Of a DNA stretch of 64,000 nt, positions 51,515-61,179 are shown piece by piece. Location: the NCBI RefSeq assembly GCF_913778665.1, contig NZ_CAJYVQ010000006.1:124001-188000 (forward strand). Reading direction: 5' to 3'. This DNA is from an uncultured Stenotrophomonas sp. (GTDB taxonomy: Bacteria; Pseudomonadota; Gammaproteobacteria; Xanthomonadales; Xanthomonadaceae). The first letter of the stretch is position 1; every line of letters begins with the position of its first letter. Under the pieces are notes generated by a model. That model had not been told where the DNA came from. It saw nothing but the letters and a program-made list of their open reading frames with translations, and searched no databases. Both the position numbers and the translations under genes were made by a program.

Positions 51515-52855
51515 GTGTCGAAGCAGAACGATTCGTCCGTCGTCAAGGCGGCGCCGGGCGCGGCCACGCGCATGCTGGCCGCGCGCGTGCTGGCGCAAGT
51601 GTTCACCCGCGGCCGCTCGCTGAAGGCCGAACTGGCCTGGGCCCTGCCGAAGCTGGCCGACAGCCGCGACCGCGCGCTGCTGGAAGCGCTGTGCTTTGCG
51701 GTGCTGCGTCGTCGCAGCACCTATGACGCAGCATTGCAGGGCTGGATGCAGAAGCCTCTGTCGGCGCGCGATGCTGACCTGCGCACCCTGCTGATGGTCG
51801 GTTTTGCGCAGCTGGACGTGCTGGAACTGCCAGCGCATGCGGCGCTGTCGGCCACGGTCGATGCGGCGCGCGCGCTGGGCCGTGAACGCCAGGCCGGGCT
51901 GGTCAACGCGATCCTGCGCCGTGCGCAGCGGGAAGGTTTCCCGGAACAACCGGCACGCGACGCGTTCCCGGAATGGTTGGCCGATGCGATCGAACGCGAC
52001 TGGCCAGCCCAGGCCGAGGCGATTTTCGCCGCCAGCCTGCAGCCGGCACCGCTGTGGCTGCGCGCCAATCATCAGCACGGCGGCCGCGACAAGGCGCTGG
52101 CGGTGCTGGCCGAGGCCGGCATCGCTGCCGAGGCGGCCGAGGCGAGCACGCTCAGTGCCGATGCGCTGCGGCTGGCCAGCCCCGTTGCGGTGAACCAGCT
52201 GCCCGGTTTCGCCGAGGGCGCGCTGTCGGTGCAGGACCTGTCGGCGCAGTGTGCCGCCGATGCGCTGGCGCCGGCCGCCGGTTCGCGCGTGCTGGATGCC
52301 TGCGCGGCGCCCGGTGGCAAGTCGGCGCACCTGCTGGAGCGAGACCCGAGCCTGCGCCTGCTTGCGCTGGACATCGATGCGCGCCGCCTGGCCCGTGCAC
52401 GCGATACCTATGCCCGTACCGGCGTGGGCGATACCGCGCAGACCCTGGTCGCCGATGCCAGCGATCCGGGCGCCTGGTGGGACGGCGTGCCGTTCGATGC
52501 GATCCTGCTGGATGCGCCGTGTTCGGCCACTGGCGTGATCCGCCGCCAGCCCGACGTGATGTTCCACCGCCGCGCCGAGGACATCGATGCGCTGGTCGGC
52601 GTGCAGGCGCGCCTGCTGGAGGCCTGCTGGTCGATGCTGCGCCCGGGCGGCGTGCTCTTGTATGCCACCTGCTCGATCCTGCGCGCCGAGAACATCGACC
52701 AGGTGCGCGCGTTCCTGAAATGGCATCCGGACGCCGTGGCACAGCCCCTTGGTGACGCATTCGGCGTGGATTGCGAAGGCGTGGCACGCCAGCGACTGCC
52801 CGGTGACAACGATGCTGACGGTTTCTTCTACGCGCGTCTGATAAAAGCAGCCTGA
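51515..52855 (+). CDS. rsmB: 16S rRNA (cytosine-967-C5)-methyltransferase RsmB
   Basis: This 446-residue enzyme has an N-terminal NusB-like RNA-binding domain and a Rossmann methyltransferase with [15 protein letters not shown] (SAM site). The two catalytic cysteines are in [12 protein letters not shown] and LLYATCSI. The start is GTG at 51515, right after the fmt stop. The def-fmt-rsmB order is conserved. Confidence 0.95.
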   Translation: MSKQNDSSVVKAAPGAATRMLAARVLAQVFTRGRSLKAELAWALPKLADSRDRALLEALCFAVLRRRSTYDAALQGWMQKPLSARDADLRTLLMVGFAQLDVLELPAHAALSATVDAARALGRERQAGLVNAILRRAQREGFPEQPARDAFPEWLADAIERDWPAQAEAIFAASLQPAPLWLRANHQHGGRDKALAVLAEAGIAAEAAEASTLSADALRLASPVAVNQLPGFAEGALSVQDLSAQCAADALAPAAGSRVLDACAAPGGKSAHLLERDPSLRLLALDIDARRLARARDTYARTGVGDTAQTLVADASDPGAWWDGVPFDAILLDAPCSATGVIRRQPDVMFHRRAEDIDALVGVQARLLEACWSMLRPGGVLLYATCSILRAENIDQVRAFLKWHPDAVAQPLGDAFGVDCEGVARQRLPGDNDADGFFYARLIKAA

Positions 52856-52877
52856 CCCCCGCTGCCGTTTCGAGCCC

Positions 52878-54599
52878 ATGCTGAAAACCAACGCGTCGCG
52901 CCAGACGTGGTTGTTCGTGGTGATGGCCCTGCTGGTGCTGGGGGCCGGTCTCGGTCTCCGCGATCCGTGGCCGTCCGACGAGCCGCGCTTCGCGCTGGTG
53001 GCCCGGCAGATGGTCGACAGCGGCTACTGGTTGTTCCCGCATCGTGGCACCGAGCTGTATTCGGACAAGCCACCGATGCTGATGTGGTGGCAGGCCACGC
53101 TGTACGGCGTGGTCGGCCACTGGCGCGTGGCGTTCCTGCTGCCTTCGCTGCTGGCGGCGCTGGGCACGCTGTGGTGCGTGGTCGACCTCGGCCGCCGCCT
53201 GTGGACGCGACGGGTCGGGCTCTACGCTGGCTGGGCGCTGCTGTTCGCACTGCAGTTCACCTTCCAGGCCAAGAAGGCGCAGATCGATCCGCTGCTGGTG
53301 CTGTTCATCACCCTGGCCAACTATGGCCTGCTGCGGCACCTGCTGCTGGGCCCGGCCTGGCGCTGGTGGTGGCTGGGCTGGTTTTTCGCCGGCATCGGGG
53401 TGATCACCAAGGGCGTGGGCATGCTGGCCCTGCTGATGATCGTGCCCGCCGCCGTGGCCTCGGCGCTGCAGTGGCCGCGGGTGCGCCTTCATGTGCGCGA
53501 CGGCCGCTTCTGGCTGGCGCCGCTGGCGTTCCTGCTGGCCGTATCGCTGTGGCTGGCGCCGATGCTGCTGACAGGGTGGGCGACCGGCTCGGACCAGTAC
53601 CGCGCCTACATGAACGACATCCTGTTCCGGCAGACGGCGCGCCGCTACACCCAGTCCTGGGATCACCACCAGCCGTGGTGGTACTTCTTCGGCGTCATGC
53701 CGGCGATGTGGATTCCGCCGCTGCTGGCGCTGCCGTGGGCGATTCCGGCCTGGTGCCGGCGTCTGCGCCGCCGCGACCCGCGCTATCTGCTGCCGCTGTC
53801 ATGGTGGTTGCTGGTCCTGTTGTTCTTCTCGATTCCGCAGGGCAAGCGCGATGTCTACCTGCTGCCGGCGTTGCCGATGTTCTGCCTGGCGCTGGCGCCG
53901 CTGCTGCCCGGGTTGCTGAAGCGGCGCGATGTGCAGTGGCTGCTTGCCGCACTCAGCGGCGTGCTGGCGGCTGGCCTGGCGCTGGTCGGTGTACTGGCGC
54001 TGCTGGGCGATCCGGACTTCGAGATACGCCTGACCCACGGGCGCGGGCTGCTGCCCGGTGCGACCGATGCGCTGGCCTGGGCGATCCTGGCGATGGGTCT
54101 GTTGGGCGGGCTGAGCCTGATCGTGACCGGCTGGCGCCGCAGCCACCTGGCGCTGGTCTCGACGCTGACCGTGGCGTGGGTGCTGTATGGCCTGGTCGGC
54201 TATCCGCTGCTGAATGATTCAAGCTCGGCGCGCGGCCTGATGCGCGAGGTTGGCATGCGCCTCGGCCCCGACGCGGAGCTGGGGCTGGTGGCCTGGAAGG
54301 AGCAGAACCTGCTGATGGCCGACCGCCCGGCCGCGACGTTCGGTTTCGACAACCGCTGGCACGAGCAACTGCAGGCGGCGGTGCGCTGGCAGCGCTTGGC
54401 ACCCGGACGGCGCTGGCTGCTGGTGAACGAGGATGCGATGCAGGGGTGCATCGACCGCTCGCGCGCCGGGATGGCCGGCATCTCCAATCGACGCCGCTGG
54501 TGGCTGGTCCCCGCTGAAGCCGTGCGCGGGACGTGCGCACCCACGCGGGCGGAGCTGCAGCGTGAGTATCGACTGCAGGGCCCGCCCGAAACGGACTGA
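52878..54599 (+). CDS. Glycosyltransferase family 39 (ArnT-like) membrane protein
   Basis: This 573-residue protein has about a dozen membrane helices. The conserved PMT/ArnT N-terminal loop reads WPSDEPRFALVARQMVDSG, with ELYSDKPPMLMWW. Such enzymes transfer a sugar from a lipid carrier to lipid A, proteins or other acceptors. Aminoarabinose transfer to lipid A cannot be assumed because no arn genes are nearby. It lies 22 bases after rsmB and starts the envelope glycan group. Confidence 0.85.
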   Translation: MLKTNASRQTWLFVVMALLVLGAGLGLRDPWPSDEPRFALVARQMVDSGYWLFPHRGTELYSDKPPMLMWWQATLYGVVGHWRVAFLLPSLLAALGTLWCVVDLGRRLWTRRVGLYAGWALLFALQFTFQAKKAQIDPLLVLFITLANYGLLRHLLLGPAWRWWWLGWFFAGIGVITKGVGMLALLMIVPAAVASALQWPRVRLHVRDGRFWLAPLAFLLAVSLWLAPMLLTGWATGSDQYRAYMNDILFRQTARRYTQSWDHHQPWWYFFGVMPAMWIPPLLALPWAIPAWCRRLRRRDPRYLLPLSWWLLVLLFFSIPQGKRDVYLLPALPMFCLALAPLLPGLLKRRDVQWLLAALSGVLAAGLALVGVLALLGDPDFEIRLTHGRGLLPGATDALAWAILAMGLLGGLSLIVTGWRRSHLALVSTLTVAWVLYGLVGYPLLNDSSSARGLMREVGMRLGPDAELGLVAWKEQNLLMADRPAATFGFDNRWHEQLQAAVRWQRLAPGRRWLLVNEDAMQGCIDRSRAGMAGISNRRRWWLVPAEAVRGTCAPTRAELQREYRLQGPPETD

Positions 54600-54716
54600 A
54601 CGAACAAGCCACCAACATCACCGGCCTGCACAGATCCGCGGCACGGTCTGCCCTAGAATGAGGGCCGTTCCCGGCGCCGTGCCGGTATTCCGTTTCCGAA
54701 CTACCGACCGCACCAC

Positions 54717-56006
54717 GTGACCCTGCTTTCCCTGCCTATCTCCCGCGTGACGGGTCTGCTGGCCGGCGCCTACGCCTTGGTGCTGGGAGCGCTGCCGACG
54801 CTGCTGATGATCACCATGGAAGGGGGCAGCGCAGGTTTCTACCTGGCGATCCTGCTGTCGATCCTCCTCCTGCTGCTGCCTTCGGCAACGCCGCCGTTGC
54901 TGCCCGGCTCGGCCAGGCGCTATGCCTGGATGGGTGCCGGCATGGCGGTGATGCTGGTGGGCGTGCTGACCAGCCTGGCGGTGCACGGCATCTGGAAGGG
55001 CTCGGAAGTGGAGAAGGCCGCGCGCCTGCTGTCGACGCTGCTGATCCTGTTCGCGGCGTTGCGGGTGCCGCGCAGGCTGCTCGGGCGTGCGTTGCTGGGT
55101 ACCTTGCCGGCGGTGTGGGCGGCAGCGGTCATCATCGGCTGGCTGACGCTGGAAACCGGCGTGCGGCCTGCCACCCAGCAATTCAACGCGGTCACCTACG
55201 GTGACCTGACCCTGCTGTTCGGCGCGCTGAGCCTGTTGTCGCTGGGCCTGCCGGTGACCCGTTTCCGCCGCATCGAGGCCACCCTGAAGCTGCTGACCGG
55301 CGTGCTCGGCCTGGTGGCCTTCCTGTGGACGCAGACCCGCGGCGGCCTGCTGGCGATTCCCTGTTTCCTGCTGATCGGCCTGCTGGTGATGGGGCGTCGG
55401 CTGGGCCGGGTGAAGATCGTGCTGGGCCTGGTGCTGGCGGCCGGCGTGGGCATCATCGCCACCCACGATGGCGCGTTGCGCGATCGCATCGACGCCGGCG
55501 TGAGCGAATACAGCGACTGCAGTGCCGACCATCTGGCCGACACCTCGGTCTGCATCCGCCTGCAGTTGTGGACCGCAGCGGGCTACATGATCCGTGAGCA
55601 ACCGTTGTTCGGGGTGGGCGGCGGCGATCGCTTCCGCGTGGAACTGGAGCGACTGGCCGAACAGGGCAAAGTCTCGGCGATGGTCGCGCGCGATTTCGGC
55701 GAGACCCACAACGACCTGCTGTACTTCCTGGCGACCTACGGTGTGCTGGGCGGGCTCGGCCTGGTGCTGGTGTACCTGGCGCCCGCGCTGGTGCTCCTGC
55801 CGCGGTTGTGGGACGGCGATGAGCGATCGCGGCTGCATGCGGCAGCTGGGCTGAGCATCTGCGTGGCGTTCGCGGTGTTCGGCTTCACCGAGATGATGCT
55901 GCGGGACATGCGTACCGCAGCATTCTATGCCGCCTGGGTCGCCCTGCTGCTGGCCCTGTCCGAGCCGCGCAGCGCGGATCAGGACGCCGCCAGCGCGGCC
56001 TCGTAA
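54717..56006 (+). CDS. O-antigen ligase family protein (WaaL-like)
   Basis: This 429-residue protein has about eleven helices. A periplasmic loop ends in QPLFGVGGGDRF and DFGETHNDLLYFLATYG, the Wzy_C pattern of O-antigen ligases, with the functional histidine in ETHND. It probably joins a polysaccharide to lipid A-core. GTG start at 54717. Its last 28 bases overlap the convergent glycosyltransferase gene. Confidence 0.87.
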   Translation: MTLLSLPISRVTGLLAGAYALVLGALPTLLMITMEGGSAGFYLAILLSILLLLLPSATPPLLPGSARRYAWMGAGMAVMLVGVLTSLAVHGIWKGSEVEKAARLLSTLLILFAALRVPRRLLGRALLGTLPAVWAAAVIIGWLTLETGVRPATQQFNAVTYGDLTLLFGALSLLSLGLPVTRFRRIEATLKLLTGVLGLVAFLWTQTRGGLLAIPCFLLIGLLVMGRRLGRVKIVLGLVLAAGVGIIATHDGALRDRIDAGVSEYSDCSADHLADTSVCIRLQLWTAAGYMIREQPLFGVGGGDRFRVELERLAEQGKVSAMVARDFGETHNDLLYFLATYGVLGGLGLVLVYLAPALVLLPRLWDGDERSRLHAAAGLSICVAFAVFGFTEMMLRDMRTAAFYAAWVALLLALSEPRSADQDAASAAS

Positions 56007-57100
56007 CTGGCCAGGGTCGCATCGGCAAACGTCTGCAGGCCGAACTCGGCCAGTGCATGGCGGCGTGCGGCCACGCCCCGTTCCGGCAGCGCCTGGCGTT
56101 GCGCGTAGAGGGCCTGCACCTGTGCTGCGATGGCTGGCACATCCCGGGTGGGCACGACCCAGCCGTCGACGCCCTGATCGATGTTTTCCGGCAGGCCGGC
56201 AAAATCACTGACCAGCATCGGTTTGCCGCTGGCCATCATTTCGCGGCACGCGAAGGAAATCGTCTCGACGTCGTTGGACAGCACGAAGCCCACGTCACCG
56301 GCGGCAATCAGCGGTCGCGTATCGGTCAGCAGGCCGGTGAAGTGCACCTGTGCTGCCACCTCTCCCAGCGCCTGTACCTGCTCGCGCTGCTGTGCACTGG
56401 GCAGGTGGCCGGCCACCGCCATGTGCACATGTGGGCGGACCGCATTGGGCAGCAGCGCGATGGCCTGGGCCAGGTCGATCCAGCCCTTGTAGCCGTCGGT
56501 GCCGGCATTGCTGACCAGCACCAGCGCCTGCGGGTCCTGCGTCCATTGCCGGCGCAGCGCCTGCCCGGTGTCGGCCGGCATCGGTGCGTAGTGGGCCAGG
56601 TCGACGCCGTTGCGCACCACATCGATCGGGCAGCGCCGGTACGGGCCCTGTTCCAGCAGGCGCCCGGTGTGGGCCGATACCGCGATCACGCGGTCGGTGG
56701 CCCAGCGCGCGCGGAAGGCGTTGCCCAGGGTGTTGGTCGGCTTGCTGTTGTGCTTGGTGAGCACGATCGGCGGGCGGCGCATGCCGAACAGGCCCTGCAT
56801 CACGAAGCGGTGGTCGCGGGCACCGTTGACGTGGACCAGGTCGATGCCTTCATCGCGCACCAGCCGGCGCAGCGCGCGCTGTTCGGCCAGTTGTTGCGGC
56901 AGGGTCGGCAGGCCGCTGCCAAAGGCCATCGGCAGCGCGGTGGCGATTCCCTCCGCGGCCACCGTGCGCAGCAGGCGGCTGTCGGCGGGGGCGGCGACAT
57001 GCAGGCTGTGCCGGCCGTGCAGCGCACGCGCCAGCGAAACGATGTACGTGGTGTGGCCGCCACCGTCGCCGTAGTGGAAGTTGGTGTACAGGATTTTCAT
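55979..57100 (-). CDS. Glycosyltransferase family 4
   Basis: This 373-residue GT-B enzyme has GGGHTTYIVSLARALHGRH at the N-terminus, LVLVSNAGTDGYKGWIDLAQA in the C-terminal nucleotide-sugar domain, and SFACREMMASGKPMLVSDF with the conserved glutamate. It probably adds a sugar to the LPS core or another surface glycan at the cytoplasmic face. It ends inside the convergent O-antigen ligase gene. Confidence 0.88.
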   Translation of the reverse strand: MKILYTNFHYGDGGGHTTYIVSLARALHGRHSLHVAAPADSRLLRTVAAEGIATALPMAFGSGLPTLPQQLAEQRALRRLVRDEGIDLVHVNGARDHRFVMQGLFGMRRPPIVLTKHNSKPTNTLGNAFRARWATDRVIAVSAHTGRLLEQGPYRRCPIDVVRNGVDLAHYAPMPADTGQALRRQWTQDPQALVLVSNAGTDGYKGWIDLAQAIALLPNAVRPHVHMAVAGHLPSAQQREQVQALGEVAAQVHFTGLLTDTRPLIAAGDVGFVLSNDVETISFACREMMASGKPMLVSDFAGLPENIDQGVDGWVVPTRDVPAIAAQVQALYAQRQALPERGVAARRHALAEFGLQTFADATLASYEAALAAS

Positions 57101-57143
57101 GGGGCATCTTCAGGCAACGCGCGGGCAGTGTGACACAGCAGGC

Positions 57144-57962
57144 TCAGGAGCGTTCCGCCGGTGGCGCCGGGTCGGCGACCGCCTGGCCGTTGCCCAGCAT
57201 CCACAGCATGATGGTCTTCTGCCGCACGTAATTGGCACGCACATAGGCATAGACCAGCCCATGCCAGCCATCGCGGAAACCACCGCGGAACAGCAGCCCG
57301 CGCCAGAACCGCCAGGCCGGCGCCAGTACCAGCTTGGCCAGGGTGGCGCGCTTGCCGCGTGCGAACTCATGCTCGGCCATCATCCGCGCGTACTTCTCGG
57401 TCTTGGCCAGCTGCTGCTGCAGCGAACGGTACGGATAGTGGATCAGGTCACCGTGCAGGGTGCCGACGCGGCCATCGACGCTGGCCGCCTCGTGGATCTC
57501 GCGCTTGCCACGCCAGCCGCCCTGGCGGCGGTCGAACAGGCGCATCACCCGGTCCGGATAGGCGTTGCCGTGGCGCAGGAACTTGCCGAAGTATTCCGAC
57601 AGCCGGGCGAAGCGGTAGCCGGCATGGCCACTGAAGCCGCCGTCGCGGGCCTGCTCAATGGCCGCGCGCAGCTCCGGGCTGATGCGCTCGTCGGCGTCCA
57701 GGCACAGCACCCAGTCGTGGCCGGCCTGCTCGACGCAGAACGCCTTCTGGCTGCGGAAGCCGTCGAACGGGCGCTGCAGCACCCGCGCACCGCCGGCCTC
57801 GGCGATGGCCACGGTGGCATCGTTGGAGAACGAGTCGACCACGATGATCTCGTCGCAGAAGGCCAGCGAGGCCAGGCAGTCGCCGATGCGGCCGGCCTCG
57901 TTGAACGCGATAATGCAGGCCGAGATGCGAGGCCGTTCGATGGGAGCGGTCGTGGAGGACAT
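57144..57962 (-). CDS. Glycosyltransferase family 2 (WaaE/KdtX-like)
   Basis: This 272-residue GT-A enzyme has ISACIIAFNEAGRIGDCL, EIIVVDSFSNDAT and the metal-binding LCLDADERIS. These match the WaaE/KdtX-type LPS core transferases. The C-terminal HYPYRSLQQQLAKTEKYARM is also typical. Its ATG overlaps the start region of the divergent gene, so promoters of the two genes lie inside each other's coding sequence. Confidence 0.88.
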   Translation of the reverse strand: MSSTTAPIERPRISACIIAFNEAGRIGDCLASLAFCDEIIVVDSFSNDATVAIAEAGGARVLQRPFDGFRSQKAFCVEQAGHDWVLCLDADERISPELRAAIEQARDGGFSGHAGYRFARLSEYFGKFLRHGNAYPDRVMRLFDRRQGGWRGKREIHEAASVDGRVGTLHGDLIHYPYRSLQQQLAKTEKYARMMAEHEFARGKRATLAKLVLAPAWRFWRGLLFRGGFRDGWHGLVYAYVRANYVRQKTIMLWMLGNGQAVADPAPPAERS

Positions 57963-57963
57963 G

Positions 57964-59019
57964 ATGGCCGGTTACCTGTTGTTTGCGACGGAGCGTTATG
58001 CGCTGCCTATTCTCGCCCCGTTGGCGCAGGCCTTGCACGCCTCCGGGCAGGAGGTGGCGGCCTGGTTCGAGGACGGCGCGGCCGGCAGCAGCCTGCCCGG
58101 GGTGCCCAACTTCGGGCTGAAACAGGCCCTGGCGATGCGCCCGCGGGCAGTGTTCAGCGCTGCCAACTGGGTGCCGACCTTCCTGTCCGGGGCCAAGGTG
58201 CAACTGTTCCACGGCTTCAACGTTGAGAAGCGTGACAGTGCGCGTGGCCACTTCCGGGTGCGCGGCATGTTCGACCTGTACTGCACACAGGGGCCGGCCA
58301 CCACCGCGCCGTTCCGCGAGATTGCCGGGCAGCAGGGCCATTTCGCAGTGGCCGAGACCGGTTGGCCGAAGCTGGACCCGCTGTTCCGCGACGATGGCGG
58401 CGAGAGTGCCGCGCTGCGCGCGCCGGCAGGTGATCGCCCGGTGATCCTGTTCGGCTCGACCTTCACTGAGCGGCTCAGCGCGGCCCCGCACCTGCACGCG
58501 CAGATCGCCGCCGACATCGCCGCCGGCGACCGCTACTGGCTGCTCACCCTGCACCCGAAGTGCGCGCCGGAGCTGTTCGAGCGGTACCGCGCGCTGGCGG
58601 GCGCCAACGCACGCTTCATCGAGCCGGAGCAGGTGATGGCGGCACAGCGCGCGGCCGATGTGCTGGTGTCGGACACCTCGTCGATCGTTTCGGAGTTCAT
58701 CGTCCAGCACAAGCCGGTGGTGACCTTCCGCAACCGTGTGCCGAAGCCGCACATGATCGACTTTGACGACCCGGCGCAGCTGCCGGCGATGCTGCAGCGC
58801 GCGCTGCACCCGGATGCCGCGCTGCAGGCGGAGATCGTGCGTTACGCCGATGCCATCCACCCGTACCGCGATGGCCTGTCCAGCGAGCGGGTGATCACCG
58901 CCACCGAGGATTTCCTGTCTGGCGAGATGGGCGCGCTGCGCCGCAAGCCGTTCGGCAGCTGGGTACGCGACCTGCAGATCCGCAAGGACCTGGGCTACTG
59001 GGGGCCGTCGCAGCGGTGA
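57964..59019 (+). CDS. CDP-glycerol glycerophosphotransferase family protein
   Basis: This 351-residue protein has the TagB/TagF-like C-terminal half: VILFGSTFTERLS, LLTLHPKCAPELFERY and LVSDTSSIVSEFI near the active site. In Gram-negatives such proteins add glycerol-phosphate or related groups to capsule or LPS. ATG 57964 is preferred to the adjoining ATG 57961 because GGAGG then has better spacing. An earlier GTG is possible. Confidence 0.82.
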   Translation: MAGYLLFATERYALPILAPLAQALHASGQEVAAWFEDGAAGSSLPGVPNFGLKQALAMRPRAVFSAANWVPTFLSGAKVQLFHGFNVEKRDSARGHFRVRGMFDLYCTQGPATTAPFREIAGQQGHFAVAETGWPKLDPLFRDDGGESAALRAPAGDRPVILFGSTFTERLSAAPHLHAQIAADIAAGDRYWLLTLHPKCAPELFERYRALAGANARFIEPEQVMAAQRAADVLVSDTSSIVSEFIVQHKPVVTFRNRVPKPHMIDFDDPAQLPAMLQRALHPDAALQAEIVRYADAIHPYRDGLSSERVITATEDFLSGEMGALRRKPFGSWVRDLQIRKDLGYWGPSQR

Positions 59020-59074
59020 AGGGTGTGATGTGGAGCCACGCCATCGTGGAGGCACGGCCGGACCCGGCCCGCCG

Positions 59075-60613
59075 TCACCAGCGCAGCTTGCGCCGCGCCA
59101 ATGCCACCGCCAGCTGCTCCATCATCTGTTGTGCCTGGGCCTGCGGCAGATAGTTCAGCGCCAGCGCCACATCGCCATGTGCACCTGCGGTATCCAGCTG
59201 CAGGCTGCTGGTGCCCAGCAGCTTGTCCAGCGGCGAGCGCTGCAGGCGCAGCCCCTGCACCTTGTCCAGTTCGGCCCAGCGCCACCAGCGCTTCCACCAG
59301 CCGCCACGCACCGCCACATAGTGCGCATCCAGATACCAGCCCATGCGCGCCATCTGCTGGTATGCGACCCACAACGCCACCGGCAGCCATGCCAGCACGA
59401 TCAAGCCCCACGTCCCCCATCGCCAATACGCGGCTGCAGCCAGCACTGGCACCAGCAGCAGTACGCCCAGGCACAGCCGCCACCAGCCGCGCTGCGGAAC
59501 GGCCTGCCACTGCGCCGGGGGCCAGTGCAGCTGTGGGAGCAGGTGCTGCACCAGCTGTTCGCAGTGCTCCCGGGTTGCCAGCGGGGCGAGTTCGCGCAGG
59601 GCACGATCCTCATCGCGCGATGGACCACCGGCGGCGCTGTCGATGCGTAGCTGGCGCAGGCCGAACCAGCGCTGCAGGGTGCCTTCGCGCAGCGTCCAGG
59701 CCTGGATGCGGCGGCGCGCCACGCTGCTGCGGGTCCGGCTGAGCAGGCCGGCCGACACCGTCAGGCGGCGCTCCTGTTCGCTCAGGGTGAAGCCGTGATA
59801 GCGCAGCAGGGTCAACACCACCGACAGTGCGCGCAGCGCCAGCCAGCCCAGCAACAGCGCCGCGGCCAGCAGCAGGGCGCCGCCAGTCACGCCCGGGTGC
59901 AGATTGCTGGCATAGCCGAAGATTTCGCGGCCACCGCGCTGGAGGGCGTCATCCATCACCGGCCGCGGCACGGTCTGGAACAACACGCCGAATGCGGCGA
60001 TCGCCAGCGCCCAGCCGCGGTTGGACAGCAGGCCCATGCGCATCACGTCCCAACCCGACAGGCGCAGCAGCACCCGTTCGTCACTACTGTCCACGACGTC
60101 GGCCGCGGCGACCGTGGCGGCCGCCTGCGGGGCCTGGCCGCGCTGCCGCACCAGCCGTTCCAGCGCCAGCGCCTGCTCCAGTTTCAGTACGCGCATCTCG
60201 GCTTCCGGGCGCGTGCCGCCGGCCGACTCCAGGCGCAGTTCGGCCACGCCGAACAGGCGGTGCAGCGGGTTCTGCCGTACTTCCACGTTGTGGATGCGGG
60301 CGAACGGAATCTCGCGGCGGTTGCGTGCCAGCAGGCCGCTGCGCACGGTGATCGCATCGCTGCCGATGCGGTAGCGGTAGCTCAGGTACTGCAGCACCGA
60401 GACCACCACCAGAACGACGATCGCCGACAGCGGGAGGAGCTGCGCCCACAGCGGATCACGATCACCGCGCTGGCCGAACACCAGCAGCGCGACCAGTGGC
60501 AGCAGGTAGTGGCGCAGCTGCATCAGCAGCACGAACAGCCACGACCATGGGTGCAGGCGATGGTCCTCGCCACCGGCAGGCGGTGACGCGGGCAGGGGCG
60601 GAGGCAGGCTCAC
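59075..60613 (-). CDS. Bacterial PH-domain membrane protein (YdbT-like)
   Basis: This 512-residue protein has several membrane helices and three bPH2-type PH domains, one in each third. The segments SYRYRIGSDAITVRSGLLAR, LTLLRYHGFTLSEQERRLTV and GWYLDAHYVAVRGGWW mark them. It starts with GTG overlapping the stop of its partner. The YdbS/YdbT pair is widespread but without established function; it is linked to envelope stress in some bacteria. Confidence 0.85.
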   Translation of the reverse strand: MSLPPPLPASPPAGGEDHRLHPWSWLFVLLMQLRHYLLPLVALLVFGQRGDRDPLWAQLLPLSAIVVLVVVSVLQYLSYRYRIGSDAITVRSGLLARNRREIPFARIHNVEVRQNPLHRLFGVAELRLESAGGTRPEAEMRVLKLEQALALERLVRQRGQAPQAAATVAAADVVDSSDERVLLRLSGWDVMRMGLLSNRGWALAIAAFGVLFQTVPRPVMDDALQRGGREIFGYASNLHPGVTGGALLLAAALLLGWLALRALSVVLTLLRYHGFTLSEQERRLTVSAGLLSRTRSSVARRRIQAWTLREGTLQRWFGLRQLRIDSAAGGPSRDEDRALRELAPLATREHCEQLVQHLLPQLHWPPAQWQAVPQRGWWRLCLGVLLLVPVLAAAAYWRWGTWGLIVLAWLPVALWVAYQQMARMGWYLDAHYVAVRGGWWKRWWRWAELDKVQGLRLQRSPLDKLLGTSSLQLDTAGAHGDVALALNYLPQAQAQQMMEQLAVALARRKLRW

Positions 60614-61110
60614 AGGGCGTCGGCGTCCTGGTCCAGCTGGTGCGACAGCGTGTCGCGCAGTCGCTCGGCGTCCGCGTCGTCCAGGCCGCTCACGGTGACC
60701 GCGCTCATGCGCGTACCGGCGGTGTGCACGATCAGCGTGGCCAGGCCTGCGCGGCGTTCCAGCGGGCCGCGACGCAGGTCCAGGTGCTGCACGCGCGAAA
60801 CGGGAATGCGCGTTTCCAGCTGCCACATCAGGTCGCGGCGCAGGCCCAGGCCCTGCGCATCCAGCCGCCAGCGGGTGCGGGTCAAGCGCCGATGGCCCAG
60901 CCATGCACCGAAGGCGATACCCAGCAGCAGCCCGGCCGCAGCGGTCCATAGGCCACCGGGCAGATCGAAGAACCACGCGGCCGCCGCCAGCGGCAGGCCC
61001 GGCACGAACAGGCCACCGAAGGCGCCTTCCAGTGCGGCCAGGCGCGCGGCGCGTTGCGGCAGGGCCTGCCACTCGGTGGCGGGCGGTGCAGGAATCGAGG
61101 CGTCGGTCAC
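60610..61110 (-). CDS. Bacterial PH-domain membrane protein (YdbS-like)
   Basis: This 166-residue protein has two membrane helices (about 35-75) and one bPH2 domain (RTRWRLDAQGLGLRRDLMWQ, IPVSRVQHLDLRRGPLERR). The GTG at 61110 is chosen since GGAG lies 6 bases upstream; an ATG 18 bases further upstream is less supported. It is coupled to the YdbT-like gene by a GTGA overlap. Confidence 0.83.
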   Translation of the reverse strand: MTDASIPAPPATEWQALPQRAARLAALEGAFGGLFVPGLPLAAAAWFFDLPGGLWTAAAGLLLGIAFGAWLGHRRLTRTRWRLDAQGLGLRRDLMWQLETRIPVSRVQHLDLRRGPLERRAGLATLIVHTAGTRMSAVTVSGLDDADAERLRDTLSHQLDQDADAL

Positions 61111-61179
61111 GCGGGCTCCGTCAGGCATCAGGGCAGGCGGCGGTCGCCGCATGGCGCAGACGGTAGCAGGTCGGCCGCG

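Noticed and set aside
49904..52891. Nearly 1000-codon open frame on the minus strand opposite def-fmt-rsmB
   Set aside because: Shadow of three clearly conserved genes; Arg/His/Gln-rich with no motif.
52878..54599. ArnT conferring polymyxin resistance
   Set aside because: The PMT-type fold is shared by many lipid-linked sugar transferases, and no arnBCAD genes are present.
59020..59060. Another SMAG repeat after the CDP-glycerol gene
   Set aside because: Only a partial match (GGAGCCACGCCATCGTGG) without a GTAG head; too degenerate to call.
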